Positions 1-5,442 of a stretch of 5,517 nucleotides of DNA are shown here, piece by piece. Under the pieces are notes generated by a model. The model saw only the letters and a list, made by a program, of their open reading frames with translations, ran no database searches and was not told the origin of the DNA. Every line of letters begins with the position of its first letter. Position 1 is the first letter of the stretch. The stretch spans positions 1 through 5,517 of the forward strand of contig DDHB01000089.1 in assembly GCA_002337925.1 (NCBI GenBank). The letters run 5' to 3'. The translations under genes were made by a program, and so were the position numbers. Source of the DNA: Sporomusaceae bacterium UBA1887 (lineage in GTDB: Bacteria; Bacillota; Negativicutes; Sporomusales; DSM-15969).

Positions 1-47
1 CCGTTTTTCCTGGTGCAGACCAGTAGCAGCGGCTTTTGTTATTGCAA

Positions 48-1325
48 TTAAGGTAAGTGAATAATAAAGGTGGTACCTGCTCCGGGGCAGCTGCTTACCT
101 GGATATAGCCATGGTGATTCTCAATAATTAATTTTGCAATGGCTAATCCCAGGCCAGATCCTCCTTTAGACCGGGAAGTATCAACCTGGTAAAAGCGATC
201 AAAAATTTTATCGATATGTTTTGCTTCAATGCCTTCACCTGAGTCGGTAACGGTTAAGAGGGTTTCCTTATTCACCTGGGATAGTTGAATGGAAATTTTT
301 CCACCCGAAGAGGTATGGCGAATTGCATTGTCGATAAGGATACAAATAACCTGTTTGATGCGCATTTCATCGCCATAGCTTGTCAGTGCAGTTTTGGCAG
401 ACAACTCAATTGTTATATCCTTAGCAGCAGCAAGTGGCTCAAAGGGGGTGGCAGCTTGTACAAGCGCGTGATTAAGGGAGAATAATTGCATATCAAGAAG
501 TTGCTGATTAGAATCAGCTCTTGCCAGAAAAAGCAGGGAATCAACTATTTTAGTCATGTTTACTGATTCTTCCTGAATGTTGTTGAGCCATTTTGTTTGA
601 CTTGCTACTGTTTCCGTATGATTTGTCATCACCACATCGAGATTGGTCTGAATAACGGTTAAGGGAGTGCGTAGTTCATGGGAAGCATCAGATAAAAAAT
701 CTTTTTGTTGACGCCAGGCTGTTTGTATAGGAATCATAGCACGGTGTGCCATGAAAAAACTGCCGAAAAAAGATAAGATAAGACAGATGAGACCAGTAAA
801 GGTCAGTGCAGTGAGCTGAATGCGCAGGAGATCATTCTCCCGCGTAAAATCCTGGAATAAGATAATGAACCCTGCTTCCTGTTCTAATAAAGCTCTTTGA
901 TAGGGATATTCACTTTTGCCAATATAGACGGTTCCCTGGAGCTTGTTTTCACGAAGTGCATCTTTGACAAGTAAGGTAAGCTCAGCGGCTATCAGCGGCA
1001 GATTGGAAGAATGAAATAGGATTTCACCGGAAGAAGTAGTCTTCACAAAAAAGAAATTAGGTCCAGGCGGGACATCAGGGGGGATATCCCTGCGAGGCGA
1101 TGATGGGCCAGTAAGCATAGGGGGGACAGGAGGTCCGTTGCGCAGCGGAAGATCATGAATGATACCTGTCTGTATGTTTGCTAAAAGCCTATTAGATATT
1201 GCTTCTGATCGACGGACAATCTCCCCGCGCGAGTAATAGTAAGTACCTGCTGTAAGTAAGAGAAATAGCAGCAAAATAATAGAGACATTGATTAATGTAA
1301 GCTTTAGTCTCAATTTATAAAACAT
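48..1325 (-). CDS. HAMP-less sensor histidine kinase
   Basis: Membrane sensor kinase that should autophosphorylate on His and pass the phosphate to the regulator encoded just upstream. Two membrane segments (about residues 11-30 and 171-193) flank an extracytoplasmic domain of about 140 residues, whose first part (about 60-90) is unusually Pro-rich. Only about 14 residues link the second membrane helix to the HisKA domain, so no HAMP domain fits. The H-box SHELRTPL (His about 216), N-box IDNAIRHT (Asn about 333), G1 DSGEGI, F-box FDRF and G2 GGSGLGL are all intact, so it should be active. Two adjacent ATGs exist. The second (1323-1325) is chosen because AGGGAG at 1332-1337 lies 6 nt from it and only 3 nt from the first. 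The start overlaps the regulator's 3' end, suggesting translational coupling. The signal sensed cannot be read from the sequence. Confidence 0.95.
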   Translation of the reverse strand: MFYKLRLKLTLINVSIILLLFLLLTAGTYYYSRGEIVRRSEAISNRLLANIQTGIIHDLPLRNGPPVPPMLTGPSSPRRDIPPDVPPGPNFFFVKTTSSGEILFHSSNLPLIAAELTLLVKDALRENKLQGTVYIGKSEYPYQRALLEQEAGFIILFQDFTRENDLLRIQLTALTFTGLICLILSFFGSFFMAHRAMIPIQTAWRQQKDFLSDASHELRTPLTVIQTNLDVVMTNHTETVASQTKWLNNIQEESVNMTKIVDSLLFLARADSNQQLLDMQLFSLNHALVQAATPFEPLAAAKDITIELSAKTALTSYGDEMRIKQVICILIDNAIRHTSSGGKISIQLSQVNKETLLTVTDSGEGIEAKHIDKIFDRFYQVDTSRSKGGSGLGLAIAKLIIENHHGYIQVSSCPGAGTTFIIHLP

Positions 1326-1989
1326 CATGTTCTCCCTGCAAAAAGTATCCCACGCCTCGCACGGTTTTTATGTTAGATATATTCAGTTTTCTTCGCAAAT
1401 AATAAATGTAGAGGTCCACATTTGCTATATCAGTTTCCGAATTATAGCCCCATACTTTTTCCATAATTCGTTCTTTAGTCATGACTTGACCAAAATTGTG
1501 CATTAATACTTCCAATAATAACGATTCTTTTACAGTAAGTTGAATGTTTTCACTACCTTTAGTCACTTGTCCTCCAAGAGGATTTAACGTTAAACCTCCT
1601 GCTGAGATCGTATCTCCAACATAATTTTTGCTTTTACGTCTGGTAAGCGAGCGGATTCTGGCAAGCAATTCTTCCGTATAGAAAGGCTTAACCAAATAAT
1701 CATCAGCACCGGCATCAAGACCTGCTACACGATCTTTAGGGGCATCCTTTGCTGTTAAGAAAAGTACCGGCACATCGAAGCCTGCGCTGCGTAGTTCTTT
1801 TACGAAACTGATTCCATCGCGCCGTGGCAGCATGCGGTCAAGAACGATGGTATCATATACTCCGGTGGAAGCCATTTCCAGGCCGGTTTCACCATCCAGT
1901 GCAATATCTACTACATAACCGTTTTTTTTCAACAAATAAGATAATGCATCGACGATCTTTTGTTCATCTTCTACTACTAATAATCTCAT
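1315..1989 (-). CDS. OmpR/PhoB-family response regulator
   Basis: DNA-binding response regulator of 224 residues, the normal length for the family. The receiver domain (about 1-118) has the acidic pair at E7/D8, phospho-acceptor Asp51 in VLDRMLP, Thr79 in LFLTA and Lys101 in LVKPF, so phosphorylation chemistry looks intact. The C-terminal winged helix (about 128-218) has the family's ending KTVRGVGY. The gene precedes the kinase and overlaps it by 11-14 bases, so the two form one operon. Upstream, GGGGAC lies a few bases before the ATG. The regulator probably binds direct repeats with an 11-bp period, as PhoB and OmpR relatives do; several such repeats lie between this gene and the divergent terC gene. 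The regulon is unknown; control of its own operon and of terC is inference from position. Confidence 0.95.
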   Translation of the reverse strand: MRLLVVEDEQKIVDALSYLLKKNGYVVDIALDGETGLEMASTGVYDTIVLDRMLPRRDGISFVKELRSAGFDVPVLFLTAKDAPKDRVAGLDAGADDYLVKPFYTEELLARIRSLTRRKSKNYVGDTISAGGLTLNPLGGQVTKGSENIQLTVKESLLLEVLMHNFGQVMTKERIMEKVWGYNSETDIANVDLYIYYLRRKLNISNIKTVRGVGYFLQGEHDVL

Positions 1990-2048
1990 TAAGTCCCCAT
2001 TATGTGTAACTGCCTTGTCATTAATTTATCCGTCCATGGATTTTCGCT

Positions 2049-2077
2049 ATTATCATTTTAACGCTTTATTCTTTGAT
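2049..2077 (-). promoter_or_regulatory. candidate promoter of the two-component operon
   Basis: Read on the minus strand, GATAAT (2049-2054) matches the -10 consensus at five of six positions. The matching -35 position (about 2072-2077, ATCAAA) is poor. It falls inside the left arm of the inverted repeat at 2070-2109. A weak -35 covered by a repeat fits a regulated promoter, but this remains a guess. Confidence 0.3.
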
Positions 2078-2109
2078 TTTCATTTAATATTTCAAAGAAA
2101 AATCAAAGA
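2070..2109. repeat. 11-bp inverted repeat between divergent genes, possible operator
   Basis: Arms 2070-2080 (tctttgatttt) and 2099-2109 (aaaatcaaaga) are perfect reverse complements separated by 18 bases. A third copy of the tcaaaga core lies at 2092-2098, exactly 11 bp from the one at 2103-2109. No T-tract follows, and no gene ends here, so a terminator is unlikely. Position at the candidate -35 of the regulator gene suggests a protein-binding site. Confidence 0.4.
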
Positions 2110-2129
2110 GTTAATAAACTATTAATAAA
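2092..2129. promoter_or_regulatory. two pairs of direct repeats with 11-bp period
   Basis: TCAAAGA occurs at 2092-2098 and 2103-2109, and TTAATAAA at 2111-2118 and 2122-2129. Each pair repeats after exactly 11 bp, one helical turn, which is the spacing of PhoB/OmpR-type half-sites. The second pair covers the candidate -35 of terC. The region is AT-rich, so chance cannot be ruled out. Confidence 0.35.
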
Positions 2130-2150
2130 AAGCAAGAGACTCTATATAAT
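2122..2150 (+). promoter_or_regulatory. candidate terC promoter
   Basis: A perfect TATAAT (2145-2150) lies 17 bp after TTAATA (2122-2127; four of six matches to TTGACA). Transcription would start near 2157 and make a leader of about 240 nt before terC. A weaker alternative is TAGTAT at 2359-2364 with TTGCTT at 2335-2340, which would give a short leader. Confidence 0.45.
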
Positions 2151-2178
2151 TAACAATTTATTCAAGGAATGAAACGAA

Positions 2179-2218
2179 TGTAATAGTAAATACTACAAGT
2201 GTAATGGGTCTGTAATGG
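2179..2218 (+). promoter_or_regulatory. TGTAAT direct repeats, candidate response-regulator box
   Basis: TGTAATGG occurs at 2200-2207 and again at 2211-2218, exactly 11 bp apart. A related TGTAATAG lies at 2179-2186, 21 bp before the first. The pattern resembles the tandem CTGTCAT-type half-sites of PhoB. The repeats lie downstream of the best terC promoter, so bound protein might block elongation there, or serve a promoter not recognised here. Confidence 0.35.
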
Positions 2219-2220
2219 TT

Positions 2221-2278
2221 GAGCCCAGATTGGTGCCGGATATCACTGGTGTTCGGCATTAGTCGGCCAAGCGGGCTC
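2221..2278 (+). other. three-tier hairpin in the terC leader
   Basis: Three nested helices are visible: gagccc (2221-2226) with gggctc (2273-2278), ttgg (2230-2233) with ccaa (2267-2270), and tgccg (2234-2238) with cggca (2254-2258). The result is a 58-base folded element with internal loops, GC-rich compared with the AT-rich DNA before it. No U-tract follows, so it is not a terminator. It looks like a structured RNA domain or a protein-binding site. No known riboswitch core was recognised in it. Confidence 0.45.
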
Positions 2279-2290
2279 TTACCATGTAAA

Positions 2291-2352
2291 CAGTTGGCCC
2301 CTCAAAGCGCTAATACGCAAGCTTCGGGGGGCTGTTGCTTTCAGGTTTGAGG
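2291..2352 (+). other. competing helices in the terC leader
   Basis: The segment ccccTCAAAG (from 2298) has several alternative partners. With cag (2291-2293), cccc (2298-2301) can pair with ggggggctg (2326-2334) around an inner gcg/cgc hairpin (2307-2309 with 2316-2318). Alternatively cctcaaa (2300-2306) pairs perfectly with tttgagg (2346-2352). A third option pairs aaagc (2304-2308) with gctttc (from 2337). These exclude one another, as in leaders that switch. There is no terminator-like U-tract and the ribosome site is not obviously sequestered, so a switching role is inference. Confidence 0.3.
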
Positions 2353-2400
2353 CTGTTCTAGTATGACGCTGGCACAGTTCAAAGAAGCGGGGTGTACGAT

Positions 2401-3066
2401 ATGGAGATTCTTGTTCCCCTGTTTAGTATTATTATGATTAATTTGCTATTAAGTGGCGATAATGCCCTAGTGATTGCATTGGCTAGCCGGGCACTGCCCA
2501 AAGAACAGCAAAAGAAAGCGATATTTTGGGGTGGCGCCGGGGCAGTTGGTCTGCGAATCATTTTGACTGTCTTTGCAATCATTCTGCTCCAGATTCCATA
2601 TCTGCAATTCGCCGGGGGGCTATTATTATTATGGGTCGCAGTCAAACTCATGCGTGGTGAGCATGAAAGCCACGAAGAAATCAAAGCTGCCAGTACGATC
2701 TGGGATGCAGTTAAAACGATTCTGGTAGCAGATTTGGTAATGAGCTTGGATAATGTCATTGCCATTGCCGGTGTTGCAAAAGGTCATATGGGATTATTGA
2801 TTATTGGATTGGCAATAAGCATTCCAATCATTCTTTGGGGAAGCAGACTGATTATGTCATTGATGGAAAAATGGCCTATAGTGATAACTCTTGGAGCTGC
2901 ATTTTTAGGTTGGACAGCAGGGGAAATGATAGTAGGAGACAAAAAAATCGAAGAATTACTATTTTCCTATCCCTGGGCTCATTGGCTTATTCCAGTCAGC
3001 TTGGCGTTATTCGTAATTGCTGCTGGTAAGATGATACATAAATCTGCCGCAGGTAGACAGCGTTAG
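2401..3066 (+). CDS. TerC family integral membrane protein (YjbE type)
   Basis: Polytopic TerC-superfamily protein of 221 residues, closest by eye to the YjbE branch of Firmicutes. Relatives such as E. coli Alx and B. subtilis YkoY are linked to Mn2+ export or metal supply to secreted enzymes; the substrate of this one is unproven. It carries both hallmark acidic motifs: SGDNALVIALA (about 18-28) and ADLVMSLDNVIAIAG (about 110-124), whose Asp and Asn residues lie within membrane helices, plus the conserved GWTAGEM (170-176). About seven hydrophobic helices are apparent. The ATG at 2401 is preferred over an in-frame GTG at 2392: GGGGTG (2389-2394) sits 6 nt before it, and YjbE homologues begin with Met-Glu. 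It is divergent from the two-component operon and converges on the barrel gene, with 13 bp between stops. No terminator was seen. Confidence 0.93.
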   Translation: MEILVPLFSIIMINLLLSGDNALVIALASRALPKEQQKKAIFWGGAGAVGLRIILTVFAIILLQIPYLQFAGGLLLLWVAVKLMRGEHESHEEIKAASTIWDAVKTILVADLVMSLDNVIAIAGVAKGHMGLLIIGLAISIPIILWGSRLIMSLMEKWPIVITLGAAFLGWTAGEMIVGDKKIEELLFSYPWAHWLIPVSLALFVIAAGKMIHKSAAGRQR

Positions 3067-3079
3067 AGCATGTTAACTG

Positions 3080-3970
3080 TTAAAAAAGAAGTTGCCCTGA
3101 AATAAAGAGTCCTTTTTGTACGGTAACGGCCTTATCCCAGGAGATAGAGTCACTGGTATTCTCTGAACCGGTGTAAATATTAAGCCATTGGTAGCGATAC
3201 CCAAGCGTGATAGCACCGTTTGTTTTGGGCAGTTTATACTGCAGGGCAAGCTGGGCATCCCACATTTGTCCTGGCCCTATATGTGAAAAATCCAACTCCC
3301 GTAAATTCCACCATCCATGACCTTGAACTAACGCCAACGGCGTGTAGGTCAGTGATCCAAGCGCTGATAAGGAAGTGCTGAGTTTTTTTGAAGTTAATGC
3401 TCCAATATGCGGTCCCTGATAGCTTATAGTATAAGTCGAATTTAACAGGGGAAGCGCAGTCTGGACATGTTGATAATTATTTATTGTATAAAGTCCATCA
3501 GACATGTGAAAAGAATTATTCCGGTAACTGTAACCGTAAAAGACAACCGTATTCGCATGAACCGGCCGGTGCCAGTTTAGTTGAAGATAACTGCTGGAGC
3601 CTGAAGTTTTGAAGGTTCCGAAATACCAATATTGACTATTGTTTGCATAATTCCAATCCGAATCACTGCCTGTTGCAGGCGTTATGGTCTTCATAAAACC
3701 ACCATCTGCCGTAAAATAGCCACGGCTAGTCGGTGTTGATTGATAACGGGCTGTTATGTAAGTACCTGACTGGGGATAAAAAAGTTCAGAAGCTCCGTTT
3801 CCCTGGCTTAATGAAGTTGTGTCGGTAGTCGGGAATCCAATGCGCCATTTTGTATAGCCCTCAGCGGGCCAGAGACCCATTGAAAACTCTGCTGCTGTAG
3901 CATAGACAGTAGTACACACTATTACGAAGCAGGGAAGCAATACGCGCAAAATTTTTAGAATCTGCTGCAT
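3080..3970 (-). CDS. exported outer-membrane beta-barrel protein, possibly omptin-like
   Basis: Probable outer-membrane beta-barrel of 296 residues. A signal peptide (about 1-27, ending TVYATA before AEF) is followed by a sequence rich in Tyr, Trp, Ser, Thr and Gly with alternating strand-like stretches, and the final residue is Phe (SGQLLF), the usual barrel-assembly signature. The ATG at 3970 is chosen because GAGGAA (3977-3982) lies 6 nt upstream and the signal peptide starts right there; extending the frame to 4081 only adds 37 hydrophilic residues. Motifs recalling omptin-like outer-membrane proteins are ASELFYP, a DSDW (Asp103-Trp106) resembling the DxDW active-site segment of OmpT, and DFSHI (Asp227, His230). 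The Asp-His spacing differs from OmpT's DxH, so protease activity is doubtful. It may be a non-enzymatic member of that barrel group. It indicates a two-membrane envelope. Confidence 0.8.
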   Translation of the reverse strand: MQQILKILRVLLPCFVIVCTTVYATAAEFSMGLWPAEGYTKWRIGFPTTDTTSLSQGNGASELFYPQSGTYITARYQSTPTSRGYFTADGGFMKTITPATGSDSDWNYANNSQYWYFGTFKTSGSSSYLQLNWHRPVHANTVVFYGYSYRNNSFHMSDGLYTINNYQHVQTALPLLNSTYTISYQGPHIGALTSKKLSTSLSALGSLTYTPLALVQGHGWWNLRELDFSHIGPGQMWDAQLALQYKLPKTNGAITLGYRYQWLNIYTGSENTSDSISWDKAVTVQKGLFISGQLLF

Positions 3971-4080
3971 GGTAATTTCCTCGTTTACATAAATTTTGAT
4001 CGTAAAAGTATTCGCTATTGAATAAAAAGTACCTTTGAGAGTAGAGCTAGTAAATGCTGGAGACTGACTCCTTCTATACA
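3971..4080 (-). promoter_or_regulatory. 5' region of the barrel gene
   Basis: These 110 bases between the hydrolase terminator hairpin and the barrel gene should hold the barrel promoter. The ribosome site GAGGAA (3977-3982) is clear, but no convincing -35/-10 pair was found; TTTACT and TACTTT at 17-bp spacing is the best and is weak. The reading frame of the barrel stays open through here but lacks coding character. Confidence 0.3.
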
Positions 4081-4117
4081 AACAATCAGCAGTTAGGATA
4101 CCTAACTGCTGATTGTT
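4081..4117 (-). terminator. perfect 17-bp hairpin, terminator of the hydrolase gene
   Basis: Arms 4081-4097 and 4101-4117 are exact reverse complements around a 3-base loop (4098-4100). On the minus strand the stem begins within the hydrolase stop codon and ends in gattgtttgtatag, a broken U-rich tail. It probably ends hydrolase transcription and insulates the barrel gene. The tail is poor for a classical intrinsic terminator, so the hairpin might also act as an RNA 3'-end stabiliser. Confidence 0.6.
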
Positions 4118-5058
4118 TAAGAAGGAAATTTTAATTTTCGCCCGTAAGAGTGCAGATAGCTTTCAGCTGGAATGTTTTCATCATTAAAAATGATAGTACC
4201 ACTGTGTAGAAAACGATGATTTTGAAAGTAACGCAAATCATAGATTCGAACATTCAAACTGCCTTCTTGGCTGTCTTCCGAAAAATAACTAAAAGGGGTA
4301 AACAACAAAAAAAATTCAGCCAGATTTGTTTTCTGAGCTTTAACCATAATTGTTGAGTGTTGTTGTTTGGGCAAATTGGCTTTAATGCTAAGATGAAAAT
4401 GAAAAGCACCTATTTCTCCAACCAAGTATCCCTCATCTGTTTCAAGGACAAAGTCCCAGTAGAAAATCCTCGCTAGTGAGGGCATTACCAGGATACGCTT
4501 CAGATTAAAGCCGATAATGTGCTGTTTGAGCCAATGCGTGGCTCGTACTCTAAATAATAAGCGTAATCCAATATACGAGAATATACAGCTAAAACTGATT
4601 AAGGAGATTTGTTGCATTGGTAAGCCCGACATATAGGGCAACAATAAAACAATTAATAACAGAGGGTCAAATACATTTAATAAATTACAGCTCAGTCTTT
4701 CTTTACGCAGCGGCCACAACAAAGCAGCACCATGGGTGTTGAAAAAATCCAATGCTATGTGGGATAATCCACCGGCAAATGCCCATAAAAATAACGAGAA
4801 AAAAGAAGATTCGGGAGAACAGATAAAAACGCCCATAGCAATTAAAGCTGCCCAGCCCACAATGCCAGGCAAGGAATGCGAGGCTGCCCGGTGCTGCTTT
4901 AGATAACTCATTTCGCCGCGAATTATCGCAAGGAAATCAAAGTCTGGTGCTTGAGAGCCTAGGAACGCTGCAATATAAATCGGGTTGTCAATTGCAAGGG
5001 GCTGGCCAGAAAGACCGGCAAGAGCAATCCCTACTACACCATGTGTTAATGCATCCAT
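4117..5058 (-). CDS. membrane-bound metal-dependent hydrolase (YfhP/DUF457-like)
   Basis: Integral membrane protein of 313 residues resembling B. subtilis YfhP and the YdjM/DUF457 group of predicted metal-dependent hydrolases; the reaction is not established. Candidate metal ligands are spread as in that family: His6 (DALTHGVVG), Asp39/Asp41 (QAPDFDF), His56 and His61 (HRAASHS), His100, Asp104 and His109 (HIALDFFNTHG), and the NVFDP motif at 128-132. Hydrophobic helices lie at about 27-45, 64-80, 86-106, 129-142 and 150-170. The remaining 140 residues look like a soluble domain, also present in YfhP-like proteins. GGGAAG lies 7 nt before the ATG. An extended -10 promoter precedes it and a strong hairpin follows, so it appears to be a single-gene unit. 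The function is unknown beyond the family assignment. Confidence 0.88.
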   Translation of the reverse strand: MDALTHGVVGIALAGLSGQPLAIDNPIYIAAFLGSQAPDFDFLAIIRGEMSYLKQHRAASHSLPGIVGWAALIAMGVFICSPESSFFSLFLWAFAGGLSHIALDFFNTHGAALLWPLRKERLSCNLLNVFDPLLLIVLLLPYMSGLPMQQISLISFSCIFSYIGLRLLFRVRATHWLKQHIIGFNLKRILVMPSLARIFYWDFVLETDEGYLVGEIGAFHFHLSIKANLPKQQHSTIMVKAQKTNLAEFFLLFTPFSYFSEDSQEGSLNVRIYDLRYFQNHRFLHSGTIIFNDENIPAESYLHSYGRKLKFPS

Positions 5059-5102
5059 CCATTCACTTCCCTACATGCTTGTTTCCAAGAAGTTTACATA
5101 AC

Positions 5103-5111
5103 ATTATAGCA
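5103..5111 (-). promoter_or_regulatory. extended -10 promoter of the hydrolase gene
   Basis: On the minus strand the sequence reads TGCTATAAT, a perfect -10 hexamer with the TGn extension. Transcription would start near 5096, leaving about 38 nt before the ATG at 5058. The -35 area (about 5126-5131) has no good hexamer, which an extended -10 tolerates. Confidence 0.6.
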
Positions 5112-5121
5112 TGAAAGAATG

Positions 5122-5134
5122 GTAGAACGTCTAC
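5122..5134. repeat. short palindrome at the hydrolase -35 position
   Basis: gtaga (5122-5126) and tctac (5130-5134) form a 5-bp inverted repeat with a 3-base centre. It overlaps where the -35 of the hydrolase promoter would lie, so it could be a small operator. At this length chance is quite possible. Confidence 0.2.
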
Positions 5135-5228
5135 GGTAAGTTATGGATGCTAGCACCCTATTTTTATCGTTTTTACGCTAATAAGGTACAAGGTTAAGGG
5201 GATGATTAGTGAGGAATAATAGGGTTAT

Positions 5229-5237
5229 AGGAGGTGA
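5229..5237 (+). promoter_or_regulatory. perfect Shine-Dalgarno site deciding a TTG start
   Basis: AGGAGGTGA is fully complementary to the usual 16S rRNA 3' end. Seven bases separate AGGAGG from TTG at 5242-5244, the optimal spacing, so it selects TTG as the start of the small acidic protein and predicts strong translation despite the rare start codon. Confidence 0.8.
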
Positions 5238-5241
5238 GACT

Positions 5242-5391
5242 TTGGATAAAAAACAGTATAGCATCGAAGTAGAGGAGGAAAAGCAGCTGATTCGGCAAAG
5301 TGCCGATCATGTTGGAGGCATTACGGAAGCCTCTGGAGGGGTTGATCCTGACATTGATGAAAACTTAATGCGATTATCCGGAGGACCCTGA
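5242..5391 (+). CDS. small acidic protein of 49 residues, unknown function
   Basis: Not recognised. The predicted product has 49 residues, is acidic (11 Asp/Glu against 5 Lys/Arg), lacks Cys and Trp, and has no membrane segment or signal peptide. The N-terminal half (about 7-20, IEVEEEKQLIRQ) is charged and helix-like; the second half has three Gly-Gly pairs and a DPDIDEN patch. Translation is supported by AGGAGGTGA (5229-5237), a perfect match to the 16S rRNA 3' end, placed 7 nt (counting from AGGAGG) before a TTG start. An in-frame GTG at 5209 would place this ribosome site inside the gene, so TTG is preferred. Tandem stops (TGA TAA) and a strong terminator follow at once. It is divergent from the hydrolase gene. 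A cytoplasmic or spore-related small protein is possible but unsupported. Confidence 0.7.
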   Translation: MDKKQYSIEVEEEKQLIRQSADHVGGITEASGGVDPDIDENLMRLSGGP

Positions 5392-5393
5392 TA

Positions 5394-5442
5394 AAAAGAT
5401 AAATCCCCATCCCGTTGGTAATGGGATGGGGATTTATCTTTT
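5394..5442. terminator. bidirectional intrinsic terminator
   Basis: Arms 5394-5413 and 5423-5442 are perfect 20-bp reverse complements around a 9-base loop, with a GC-rich centre (CCCCATCCC). On the plus strand the stem ends in atcttttatt; on the minus strand in atctttttatc. Both give U-runs, so it can terminate the small acidic gene and the converging minus-strand gene alike. Confidence 0.9.

Noticed and set aside
1..47. Short hairpin (ctggt 10-14 with accag 19-23) after the kinase gene
   Set aside because: Five pairs with a 4-base loop and no U-run on the minus strand are not enough to call a terminator; the element may be cut by the window edge.
2200..2400. Known riboswitch classes (yybP-ykoY, fluoride crcB, c-di-GMP, cobalamin) in the terC leader
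   Set aside because: None of the recalled core motifs is present. The ggtgttcggca stretch near 2249 vaguely resembles crcB, but the downstream conserved UGAUG...CCUAC part is missing.
2363..2437. Possible 24-codon leader peptide overlapping the terC start
   Set aside because: Its ATG has only a weak, distant GAGG, and it runs into terC in another frame; nothing suggests it is translated.
2379..2765. Long open frame antisense to terC
   Set aside because: It lies wholly opposite a well-conserved membrane protein gene, and its sequence shows no domain or credible start signals; it is a coding shadow.
3067..3110. Terminator between convergent terC and barrel genes
   Set aside because: Only a tiny gttaac palindrome and an A-run are present; no stable stem with a U-tract was found on either strand.
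3971..4081. A 37-residue N-terminal extension of the barrel protein starting at 4081
   Set aside because: It would put a hydrophilic segment before an obvious signal peptide, starts inside the terminator hairpin, and has no ribosome site; the ATG at 3970 has a good one.
5242..5391. RiPP precursor with a double-glycine leader
   Set aside because: The protein has Gly-Gly pairs, but the leader consensus is poor, the part after them lacks Cys or an obvious core, and no peptidase-transporter or modification enzyme is present in the window.
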